DNA of 64,000 bases from Quercus robur (Eukaryota; Streptophyta; Magnoliopsida; Fagales; Fagaceae): assembly GCF_932294415.1 (NCBI RefSeq), contig NC_065535.1, positions 13,721,282-13,785,281 of the forward strand, in the 5' to 3' direction. How positions within the stretch are numbered: position 1 is the first letter of the stretch; the number at the start of each line of letters is the position of its first letter. This document shows, piece by piece, positions 46,746 to 56,732 of the stretch. A model generated the notes under the pieces. The model searched no databases. It saw only the letters and a list, made by a program, of their open reading frames with translations, and was not told the DNA's origin. The position numbers and the translations under genes were made by a program.

Positions 46746-47126
46746 TTTCCAAGTAAGGGTTGTCAATGGGTTGGCCCAGCCTATTTTTACTTGGCCTATG
46801 GGCACAATGGGCTGGGTATAATGGGCTATAACCTAGTTAACGGGTCGGGTCGGGCTGGGCCGAAAGAGAAAACCTCAGCCTATGACCCTGTCTATGGGCA
46901 ATGCCCATTTTGTCTTTAGCGAGCTAGACTATCAGGTTGGGCCTAATGGGCTACCCATGGACTTGTGTTAGCATATTATTTTATTATTTTTATAAGGAAA
47001 AAATCAATTTTTTATAAGGGAATAATCAATCTATTTTTTTAAAGGAAAGAATTAAAGAATTTAATACTTAATTATAAAATTTTTTACAGTCAAATCTATT
47101 TAATTTTTTGTTTTGTTGATGGAAAC

Positions 47127-47877
47127 TGTAGGGGCGCGATTCTCAAGCAGCCCAACAACGATGATGGGCTCGCCTACAGAAAATCCCTTACAATAACATG
47201 TGTAGAGAGTGAGCTTGAAAGGCTAGAGTTGGGTCACGGGGCGTTAGTACAGGCCGGACTTTTAGGTGAGCCAAGACAGGAAAAGACTTTAGTCTGGATA
47301 TTCAGGCCTTACACCTTCGTAGCTTGAGGGATTTGGCTCCTCGGATCATGTCCGAGGAGCGCTAAAGTTTTCTCCGGTTACCGTCGATGGGTTCTCCATG
47401 GTGGAGCGCGTATACTATCCGGGCATTCTCATTCTTGGAGTTTTTTCCAGGAAGTGAAATGGGATCCCCCACTTTGTCACCTTACGTTTTCTTTTATACT
47501 AGTCTATGTTCATTATCCCCCGTCCACGTGTAGGGTCGACTTTTCCAGGACAGAGATTTGTCCCATCAGTCTAATCCCGAAGTTGTGGGAGATGGTCAAT
47601 AAAGCCTGGGAATCCAGTTCTATTAGGTGCAATGTCATGTCAGTGAAGGGTATTAAGGACTATTTCCCTGAGATATTTTCTGATCTTTTAAGTTTGCTTG
47701 TATTCCACTTTCGTCAATGGGATTTTGGGTTTTCCGAGGACTGAGCGGTCCTCGGACGTATCTTCGGGCCACTTTGAGCTCACTATTTTTGGGCTTGGGC
47801 CCTGGTCTCCTTCAGTTTGGGGTTTGTGAACTCCCCATAAGCGAGCGGGCCAAACCCACAAACTATTGGACCCCACA
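47127..47877 (-). repeat. LTR (left; 3' LTR on the element strand)
   Basis: TGTAGGGGCGCG to GGACCCCACA, 751 bp. It contains the palindrome CTCCTCGGA/TCCGAGGAG near 47337-47359 and a second hairpin TTCCGAGGAC...GTCCTCGGAC near 47734-47758. Confidence 0.92.
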
Positions 47878-47894
47878 TTAGCCCCTCAAAATCC
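47878..47894 (-). other. polypurine-tract-like sequence
   Basis: On the minus strand the sequence immediately before the LTR reads TTTTGAGGGGCTAA, the expected place for a polypurine tract. It is short and ends in CTAA, so the match is only fair. Confidence 0.45.
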
Positions 47895-49299
47895 TACTGT
47901 CCAACGTCTTGGTTGGAAAGGTGGGTTTTGGTAATACCGAGCCTTTATCGCGGCTCATTTAATTCGACCCTTGATCAACGTTGGCGAATCTTCACCTCTC
48001 CGAGGGATGCGCCGATCCACAAGATGTTTCCCTCGATTTACGCGTGATGCGCTCATACCGTTTGGTTATCCGTAGCACGCCTTTAATATCTTCCTTTTAC
48101 GAGACCTCCCAAATCTAACGGTTACTGATAGCGTGGGGGAACGAAACGGATGCACATTTATTCGCAGATTTCCTTGGGGATCAGAACGTGTTATGTGCTT
48201 CTGTCTTACTCCCTTATATAAAGAGAGATGACAAAAAGTGATCCTCTCATATTCGAACCCTTCAGGCTCTTCCCCGAGTTTACTTCTTTCCTCTGGTTAT
48301 ACCCTATCCAATAATACATATACCATAGCAGTCAGCCATGAATAAACCCTTCCTTTCCCAGAAACGCCATGTCCTAACAAAACTTGAGATGGCTCGGTCG
48401 GGGCAAGGATGGCGGAGACTCAAGATTTGCCTCCCCCCTCTTTTAGCCAAAATCCGAAGCAGGGACTCGTCACATCCCACTTCCGGTGTGACTGAGTCGA
48501 AAACCTCCCTTGTCATCTCCATCCGCTCTCTCATGAGCATACCTAATATGGCTCCCATTTTCCCTCTTTTGCTCCTTTTACTTTCTTTTCATTGCTTCCC
48601 TCTTCTTCTCCTCCTTCCTGCTCATGTCTTCCATCTTCTTTTTCCTTTGCACTCCTCAGTGACAAGAGCTTGCTGAAGTGCTTCCATGTGTTCCAATTCT
48701 TCTTCTTTCCCCTTCTCTCTTTCTATATAAAGTTCTTCTTCTGATATGAGCAGTACTGAGGCAGAGATTTTAGAGAGACTTTGAAGGCGAGTTTAAAGGA
48801 CACCTGGCGATTTACTTATCTGTATTACGGATGTTATTACTGCTTCAACAGTTCATTTTTTGTATAGGCTTGCTTAAGCCCTTCCTTGTATGTTGTAATA
48901 ATTTTTTTATATTAATAAAAGTTGCTGTTATTCTATTTTGCATGTTCTGTTTATATGTTCTAATAAATTTGCAAGTTCTGCTCGCCATAGTAGTATAGCA
49001 TTTGAACCAATGACAACTAAGGCCAAAATACTTGCTAATAAAAAGACGCCGTAATGACTTTAACAAAATTATTATTCGACATAACAATCCGACCAGTGAG
49101 GAACGAGACTTACCTTAAAATTAATCGCGATGGGGATTAAGTGCTTGATAGGGTGCAAGAAGTGATTATCCGAGGACATGTCACCCTTTCAATGAGCAAT
49201 TTCTTTAGGCTAACGATCATCAGTTCGTTTCACCATCTTCTTAACACACTGGTCTTAACCTTTTCCAGTATTTAAGCCGAGAAACCTCTCCATCCGAGT
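47895..49299. other. LARD internal non-coding region
   Basis: No gag/pol similarity is visible. On the plus strand a TATA-like TTATATAAAGAGA (about 48222) and a downstream TTAATAAAAG (about 48909) are visible. A block (CCTCTTTTAGCCAAAATCCGAAGCAGG near 48437) recurs near 50199, so part of the interior is an old duplication. Confidence 0.5.
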
Positions 49300-49615
49300 A
49301 GTTGATTTCCCAAAAGGCTTGAGTCCGAGGACTTCGCACAGCCAGGGTTTTGTTTTGGACCTATACTTTTTCTTTTAGGTGCTCGGTTTCCCCATAGGCT
49401 TGAGTCCGAGGGCCATGCAAGTCTTAGGTTCTGTCCAAGACTTATAAGATATCTTTTTTATGTTCCTGGTTTCCCTCTAGGCTTGAGTCCGAGGACCATG
49501 CAAGTCCTAGGTTCTGTCGAAGACTTATAAGATATCTTTTTCGTACTTGGTTTTCCCATAGGCTTGAGTCCGAGGACCATGCAAGTCCTAGGTTCTGCCC
49601 AATACTCTTTGAGTT
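49300..49615. repeat. diverged copies of the 81-bp unit
   Basis: About four degenerate units, each with GGCTTGAGTCCGAGG(A/G) and GCAAGTC(C/T)TAGGTTCTG, precede the main array by 1.3 kb. They look like an older generation of the same repeat. Confidence 0.82.
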
Positions 49616-50885
49616 CAGATTCTCCCTTTCATAAGGCATTTCCCAAGGCGCCGAGCAGGGGTTGTCCTCGGCCACGGCCATTGCTCGGCGTGGGCCACAG
49701 TACCTGGACCCTCACGCAAAGCGGGCCTGGGCCGCGAATCCACCTAGCCCGTGTATTAAGAGATATTTCTGCAACCTCTGGCCACGTGGTACTCTCTGAT
49801 GTCACAGTGACCGAGGTGCGCCTTTACGAGGCTCTTTAATCTTGTGGTTGCAGTTGATGTTGGAAGTTGAGCCAGAACTGTTTTGTCTGTAGCGTTCCTT
49901 GGGACGCCGCGTGAGTTGACTGCCATCACCTTGTCTTTTCAAATAAATGGGAGGGAGAGAAAGTTGCTTTATATACGCATAAATCCTTCAGTTTTCTCCC
50001 ACATCACAGCTTCCATATCCGGAGCTCTCCTCCCTTAACATAACATGTTTAAGGCAAGGGTTGGGAAGAAAGAACTTTCTCCGCCGCTGATACGCCGTGC
50101 CTTCATGAGACTCAGCATAGTACGGTATGGGCACAGGAAGCATAAGTTCAGGAGAGTACTCCATCTCGTCCTGGGGGGTAAGGGGTCTCTCCCTCTTTCA
50201 GTCAAAATCCGAAGCAGGTTCTGTTCATGCCAGAACTTTGGTATGTCAGAAGAAAGATTTTCCGCCATCAGCGCCTCTGCTTTGCGGCAGGCGTATATTT
50301 AGAGAAAGGCCCTCAACCTCCAACTCCCTGCACCTTTCCTTCAACGGTGTCAGGCTCAAGTTGGGTCTCTTTTGCTGTTTGAGTTGTGGGCATGTGAAAG
50401 CATTGAGGAAGAACAAGGTCTTGGAGCTGTAGCCAACCTCTCCTCTGATCTACTTCCTCGGCTTCATTTTATTCTCTTGTATTTTCCTTTCTTCTTGGTT
50501 ATGTAGTGAGCTTCGACACAAACTGATTCCTGTTTTTTCATTGTACGCTGTACTATTTCTTTGTTTTAGTAAGAATGGAAATTTCTTTACTTGTTTTGAA
50601 CACTGTTTCTTTGACAACACTATTTCGCGAATGGGTGTGCCTTATGTGTGCGTTTCTTCAAGAATATTTAGAGCAAAATAGCTTGAAACATAATTCAACT
50701 AACTCCAATTTACCAATACTACCAGGCATTATATCGATAATTCATAATAAATCAAACTTAAGAAACTAACCGGGATATCAGTTGGATATTCTGTGATAAG
50801 CGCGTGAATATCGTCCAAGGCTGATGATCTCTAAACAATCCATCTGAGCAATTGACTGGGATATAGGGAACTCCGATGATGCTTT
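49616..50885. other. LARD internal non-coding region between arrays
   Basis: G/C-richer than the flanks, no recognisable protein. A plus-strand TATA-like TTTATATACGC lies near 49971. The short frames have no known domain. Confidence 0.5.
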
Positions 50886-52183
50886 TGTGTACTTGGTTTC
50901 CCCACAGGCTTGGGTCCGAGGACCATGCAAGGCCTTGGTTCTGTCCAAAACTGGTAAGGTTTCTTGTTTGTACTTGGTTTCCCCATAGGCTTGGGTCCGA
51001 GGACCATGCAAGGCCTTGGTTCTGTCCAAAACTGGTAAGGTTTCTTGTTTGTACTTGGTTTCCCCATAGGCTTGGGTCCGAGGACCATGCAAGGCCTTGG
51101 TTCTGTCCAAAACTTGTAAGGTTTCTTGTTTGTACTTGGTTTCCCCATAGGCTTGGGTCCGAGGACCATGCAAGGCCTTGGTTCTGTCCAAAACTTGTAA
51201 GGTTTCTTGTTTGTACTTGGTTTCCCCATAGGCTTGGGTCCGAGGAGCATGCAAGGCCTTGGTTCTGTCCAAAACTTGTAAGGTTTCTTGTTTGTACTTG
51301 GTTTCCCCATAGGCTTGGGTCCGAGGACCATGCAAGGCCTTGGTTCTGTCCAAAACTTGTGAGGTTTCTTGTTTGTACTTGGTTTCCCCATAGGCTTGGG
51401 TCCGAGGACCATGCAAGGCCTTGGTTCTGTCCAAAACTTGTAAGATTTCTTTTTTGTACTTGGTTTCCCCATAGGCTTGGGTCCGAGGACCATGCAAGGC
51501 CTTGGTTCTGTCCAAAACTTGTAAGGTTTCTTGTTTGTACTTGGTTTCCCCATAGGCTTGGGTCCGAGGACCATGCAAGGCCTTGGTTCTGTCCAAAACT
51601 TGTAAGGTTTCTTGTTTGTACTTGGTTTCCCCATAGGCTTGGGTCCAAGGACCATGCAAGGCCTTGGTTCTGTCCAAAACTTGTAAGATTTCTTGTTTGT
51701 ACTTGGTTTCCCCATAGGCTTGGGTCCGAGGACCATGCAAGGCCTTGGTTCTGTCCAAAACTTGTAAGGTTTCTTGTTTGTACTTGGTTTCCCCATAGGC
51801 TTGGGTCCGAGGACCATGCAAGGCCTTGGTTCTGTCCAAAACTTGTAAGATTTCTTGTTTGTACTTGGTTTCCCCATAGGCTTGGGTCCGAGGAGCATGC
51901 AAGGCCTTGGTTCTGTCCAAAACTTGTAAGATTTCTTTTTTGTACTTGGTTTCCCCATAGGCTTGGGTCTGAGGACCATGCAAGGCCTTGGTTCTGTCCA
52001 AAACTTGTAAGGTTTCTTGTTTGTACTTGGTTTCCCCATAGGCTTGGGTCCGAGGACCATGCAAGGCCTTGGTTCTGTCCAAAACTTGTAAGATTTCTTG
52101 TTTGTACTTGGTTTCCCCATAGGCTTGGGTCCGAGGACCATGCAAGGCCTTGGTTCTGTCCAAAACTTGTAAGATTTCTTTTT
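50886..52183. repeat. 16-copy minisatellite, 81-bp unit
   Basis: Sixteen almost identical 81-bp units in tandem, each holding CCATAGGCTTGGGTCCGAGG, CATGCAAGGCCTTGGTTCTG and TCCAAAACTTGTAAGGTTTC. Variation is limited to a few positions (for example GAGCATGC for GACCATGC in two units, TTTTTTGTAC for TTGTTTGTAC in two). Because 81 is a multiple of three, several frames stay open for more than 430 codons on both strands. That is arithmetic rather than evidence of coding. No spacers separate the units. Confidence 0.95.
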
Positions 52184-52444
52184 AAGTAGTCTTTTCTCCA
52201 TAGTTATTTATTTTTCGAAGGTTAGCCCCTGGGCCAGGGAGGGGAGAGTTGGCCTGAGGCCGAAAGCCCCTAGAGCTGCCCGCTCCGTTAGCAGTGCAAG
52301 GCGTAGCCCCTAGCAGAAGCTTATGACGGAGCAACAACTGTACGTCGCCGGAGATGGGAAAAACTCGTGAATCTCTGCTTGCTGGAGAGCTGACTCATGC
52401 GCCACCCGTGCCAACGCGCAAGCCTTCCCACAGACGGCGCCAAT
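52184..52444. other. LARD segment with minus-strand primer-binding site
   Basis: Just inside the right LTR the minus strand reads TGGCGCCGTCTGTGGG (52442 downward), whose first nine bases match the tRNA-Asp-type primer site used by many plant Ty3 elements. The rest is non-coding. Confidence 0.65.
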
Positions 52445-53196
52445 TGTAGGGGCACGATTCTCAAGCGGCCCAACAACGATGATGGGCTCGCCTACAGAAA
52501 ATCCCTTACAATAACATGTGTAGAGAGTGGGCTTGAAAGGCTAGAGTTGGGTCACGGGGCGTTAGTACAGGCCGGACTTTTAGATGAGCCAAGACAGGAA
52601 AAGACTTTAGTCTGGATATTCAGGCCTTACACCTTCGTAGCTTGAGGGATTTGGCTCCTCGGATCATGTCCGAGGAGCGCTAAAGTTTTCTCCGGTTACC
52701 CGTCGATGGGTTCTCCATGGTGGAGCGCATATACTATCCGGGCATTCTCATTCCTGGAGTTTTTTCCAGGAAGTGAAATGGGATCCCCCACTTTGTCACC
52801 TTACGTTTTCTTTTATACTAGCCTATGTTCATTATCCCCCGTCCACGTGTAGGGTCGACTTTTCCAGGACAGAGATTTGTCCCATCAGTCTAATCCCGAA
52901 GTTGTGGGAGATGGTCAATAAAGCCTGGGAATCCAGTTCTATTAGGTGCAATGTCATGTCAGTGAAGGGTATTAAGGACTATTTCCCTGAGATATTTTCT
53001 GATCTTTTAAGTTTGCTTGTATTCCACTTTCGTCAATGGGATTTTGGGTCTTCTGAGGACTGAGCGGTCCTCGGACGTATCTTCGGGCCACTTTGAGCTC
53101 ACTATTTTTGGGCTTGGGCCCTGGTCTCCTTCAGTTTGGGGTTTGTGAACTCCCCATAAGCGAGCGGGCCGAACTCACAAACTATTGGACCCCACA
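52445..53196 (-). repeat. LTR (right; 5' LTR on the element strand)
   Basis: TGTAGGGGCACG to GGACCCCACA, 752 bp. It is the direct partner of the LTR at 47127. Compared with it, one arm of the second hairpin has a mismatch (TCTGAGGAC). Confidence 0.92.
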
Positions 53197-53694
53197 GAAA
53201 CCTATTTAATTTTTTTTTATTAAGTCTTTAAATAGTTTTTTATTTTTATCTTTAATAAAAAAAATGTCAAATGGTTAATTCAAATTTGCTAGACTACTAA
53301 AAAAAAATATATTTAGTAAACTAAATTTAGCACAATTACTTTGAGTATCTTAGTGGTTGACGGAGTTTTCTTAAGAAATTTATCTATAATATCTCAAGAT
53401 CAATCTTTCATAAACTTCCTACATATTTTTGTTATGAATTATGAGTTATTAGGCTAGACCAACGGGTTAGGCCAACGGGTTAAGCCAACGGGCTGGGCAA
53501 CGGGTTGGGCTTCTGGGCTAGCCCATTAGGTACCCATGGGCATAAAAATTAGTCCACAGCCTCACCCACTAGACTAGTAGACTACCTATGGGCCTCAATA
53601 ACAACAGGTTGAGCCGCCCATTAGCCTGGTGGGCCGTCGGGTTTCTGGGTTTGGTTGTGGGCCGTGGGCTATTTGATGACCTTTATTTCCAAGT

Positions 53695-53745
53695 GAATCT
53701 CTAATAAGAACACCAATACCAGAAAAACATAGCCCAATTACACGT
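53695..53745 (-). pseudogene. LINE RNase H fragment, N-terminal part
   Basis: On the minus strand the sequence reads GIGVLIRDSLG, the start of the LINE RNase H core. It continues the 46250-46745 fragment across the nested insertions. Confidence 0.65.
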
Positions 53746-54421
53746 ATTTTTACATGTATGGGCCAAGCCCAATTTGGAGCTATTGGGCCTGGGTTAACTA
53801 TTCATTGCAGTGATAACCGACCTTAGATCCCGCTTACACGCCTCATAGCGTAATTTAATCCTACACGCGTCAAAAATGGGCCCAGATTTTCGTTACTTTG
53901 AGGTATTTTTTTTCCTTGCATGAACTACAAGCTACGCATTGTTCACCTTCGGCACTTTGTAGTGTACACTTTATGGCTTTCAAAAACAAAAGTGTGGCTC
54001 GAGTGACAGTCCACGACATTACAAACTTTGTATCTTATGGAAGAGACTGCCGAATCAACTTTCATTTGACCAGAGACTGGGTTTTGGTTGGTCTGTCATT
54101 GCCAAAAATCTACCCATGTGGTCACCCTATACGTACTGCTATCACTAGCGAAGTTGACATGTATTGTATATGTATGTATGCAACATAAGGAACAGCGACA
54201 GCAACAATCAACATAAATATATATATATAGAGACCTTGCATTTGCAGTACTATTCCTATAAAACTGACTCTTTTTTTTTTTTTTTTTGCTGCTGCTTTAT
54301 AAGTGTTTTTTCTTGTAGTAGCTTAATTGGCAAGGTTGGCTTTTGCTTTAGCTGCTTGTCTTTAGTTTTGGTCTAAAGAGAGAAAAAAAAAAAAGAGTAA
54401 GAGAGAGAGAGAGAGAGAGAG
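53746..54421 (+). promoter_or_regulatory. upstream region of the orphan first exon
   Basis: A (TA)n/TATA-like ATAAATATATATATATAG lies near 54213-54230, a poly-T run at 54271-54287, and a (GA)n tract at 54402-54421 directly before the ATG. The GA tract resembles plant 5' leaders. Promoter activity is inferred only from position. Confidence 0.4.
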
Positions 54422-54586
54422 ATGGAAAAGTTGTCTGGGTTGAGTCACCTCTTCATGACAATCTTTCTTCATAACTTCTCAACATTCATGGTGATACCAG
54501 CCATCACCGACGTTGCTATGACTGCACTTTGTCCTGGATTAGACGAATGCTCACTCGCAATTTGCCTCACTGGTTTTCAACAGGCG
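54422..54586 (+). pseudogene. orphan duplicate of the MFS transporter first exon
   Basis: This 165-bp open exon (55 codons from MEKLSGLSHLFMTIF to TGFQQA, then a GT donor) has the same length and phase as the first exon at 56733-56897 and is clearly paralogous, with many substitutions. No exon 2 or later follows before the second copy. It may be an unexpressed duplicate or an alternative first exon splicing to 58150. Its frame and donor (CAGGCG|GTAATT) are intact, so decay is not evident. Some similarity between the two downstream introns (CAACGAAATTTCC near 55293 and 57314) shows the duplication extended past the exon. Confidence 0.7.
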
Positions 54587-56732
54587 GTAATTTATTTCTT
54601 TAACCCATATATGCTTTTATTTATTTACTAGCTGTGCATGTCTAGCTCTTTCTATCTTAGTTTTTTCATTCTTTCTATTTACATTACTAGATTTTACTAG
54701 CAATTGCGATTAATTAAGTTGCGCGCTATCTCTTGCTCTCGTTTAAGCTTTAAGGTAAGACGTCCTAGACAATGCTCTTGTGAATTCACCAACCAACCAC
54801 CTTTCTATTTTGTTTTAGCAATTCTTCTTCTTCTTCTTTTAATATACTTTGTCTTTTCCTTTCTTTTTTGGTGCTTGTTTTTGTTTTTGTTTTATGGGAT
54901 ACGCAGCATTAATGCTAGTTTGGATAGTTTGGATGGAGGGGCATAGGCTGAGTAGAGTAGTGTTGACAAAAAATTAGACTAATATTCAATTAACTTTATT
55001 TTACTCTCCTTTACTCTCATTTTATTCAAATGGAGTATAACTGCATAAGTGTTTTTCATTTGATAATCATAAATAAGGTGCATGATAATAATTCTTGTAA
55101 TTAGAAATCAGTTAATTCGGGAATGTGAAATTCAGCTTATATGGTATTTCTAAAAAACATGTTTAGGGTTCAAATCTCATTCCCTAACCAGTGAATTATT
55201 AAAAACAAAAAATATTAGTTAACAAACAAAACTTTTAAAAAGCAGCTTGGCGCTCGCTGCAGTTGAACACACACTCTTTCTCTCTCTCATCCAACGAAAT
55301 TTCCCTTCAGCTTCATGAGGCTTCCTTTTTCGTTAACTTGGATTTTAGGCAACCACACAAACCTCCAATTGAGATGACCCACACTCTATTTAATTTTCTG
55401 TCTTACTCTATTGGAAAATTCGTTAATTTGTCTAATGCACCATCTTTTCAAATAAATCCAGTGTCTCTTATAAACCGTACATAGTACATTTGTCTAATTA
55501 CGATAATGATAATTAATGGCACAATCCTATTCTTTTGGCCCAATGTGGCACCTGCGGCTTCCAGCACTGGTGATAAAAAATAGTCTATTTGTTGATCATA
55601 GTTCGTAGGATCTAATAGCATTTGTTATGTTCATAAGACCTGGAGACCCCATTCTATCTTTAGGATATTCCAAAAAAATCTATTCTATTTTTATTTTTAT
55701 CATTACTTACTATGAGATTTCAGGCATCACAGGACGAGTACTGTTTACAAACTATGGGAAATTATACCAAGTATAATTAAATGTTTGGGGGGGAAAAATG
55801 GTGAAAATTTGTATGCTAGATAAATGTTGATTGTTAACAAGATTAACATCTCTCTCTCTCTCTCTCTCAAAAGTTTTTTATTTTATTTATCTAGCTTAAA
55901 AATCGTAATAGCCTAAACCCCACCCAAAACCCACTCCAGGCTCGAATGAACAAACATGAGCCCATAGCAAACTCTCATGGCAATGGGAGATATCACTTCG
56001 CCTAACATGAGCGGTGGTACACAAAAGGTTTCCTCGCATCTATTTCCACGTGAAAGATTAAAAATCACAATCCTCTTACCAGCTCATGACCCCTGCATCC
56101 ATAGACCATTCCACAGCCTCTGCCTTAGCTCTGCTTAATACACCAGCGCATCTTTGTGGCCTTGAAAGTGTCCAAGCCGAGGCTCTAATCATGTTTATAG
56201 TATAGTAATCATGGAAGGTCTGGCCCAATCCAACTATTCCCATATGCGTTTTTGTGGTTTATATTTATTTATTTATTTGGTTAGTTATGATTTAAATGTA
56301 GTGCATTGGACATTGCCAAGCCTAAGAGGACTACATTTTGGTTGAAAGGAGAGATCAATATTACTGGCTAGAGCCAGTGGCGGCTGTCAGTGTCACCAAA
56401 AAAATACATTTAAAAAAAGTGAGGTTTAAAAAACTGTATTTTAATGTTTAAATATGTAGGATTTCAAAAAGGGATGTCAAAGAGGCAAAGAAATATGGCT
56501 CCACGAGCAAATAAAATTACTGCTTTCCTCTTCTTCTTTTTTTTTTTTGACAAATTACTGCTTTCCTCTTGAGGCTTATACACAAATCATATACTCATAA
56601 CATATTCTTTAATGGACGTTAAGAGCTGCTTATAAGTATATCTTTTAGCTTCTTAGGGGTGGCTTTGATTCGGTTTGCCCTTGAAATTGCTTTTGATTTT
56701 GTTCAAAAGCTTAATATCTAGGGAGAGTGATC
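54587..56732. other. duplicated intron-like and promoter region
   Basis: No further exon was found. CT-rich tracts occur at 55851-55869 and poly-T at 56536-56548. It contains the presumed promoter of the second first exon, close to 56733. Confidence 0.5.

Larger units (their letters stand above)
47127..53196 (-). mobile_element. complete non-autonomous LTR retrotransposon (LARD-like)
   Basis: Two direct LTRs (47127-47877 and 52445-53196), about a dozen visible differences between them, are flanked by exact GAAAC duplications (47122-47126, 53197-53201). On the minus strand a primer site TGGCGCCGTCTGTGGG follows the LTR at 52442, like the tRNA-Asp-type site of Ty3 elements, and a purine-rich GAGGGGCTAA precedes the other LTR. 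That fixes minus as the element strand. The internal 4.57 kb has no gag or pol and carries a 16-copy 81-bp array. The small LTR divergence indicates recent insertion. An autonomous partner must supply the proteins. Confidence 0.9.
46755..53685. mobile_element. GGGCC/GGGTT-rich DNA transposon relic split by an LTR element
   Basis: The left end is AAGGGTTGTCAATGGGTTGG, the right end GGGCTATTTGATGACCTTTA; read on the minus strand the right end is AAAGGTCATCAAATAGCCC. A duplication TTTCCAAGT flanks it (46746-46754, 53686-53694). Without the inner LTR element it is about 856 bp. The 8-9-bp duplication suggests hAT or Mutator. Repeated 'ACGGGTTGGGC' and 'GGGCTA' motifs fill both arms. No transposase is present. 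Confidence 0.7.

Noticed and set aside
46518..46805. 95-codon minus-strand ORF as a host gene
   Set aside because: It is a LINE RNase H fragment joined at its N-terminus to DNA-element sequence across an insertion boundary.
50886..52183. CRISPR-like array
   Set aside because: The units are adjacent with no unique spacers, the repeat is 81 bp, and the setting is a plant retrotransposon.
50758..52201. Open frames of 437-461 codons on both strands over the 81-bp array
   Set aside because: They follow from a unit length divisible by three with no stop per unit. They overlap each other on both strands and match no domain.
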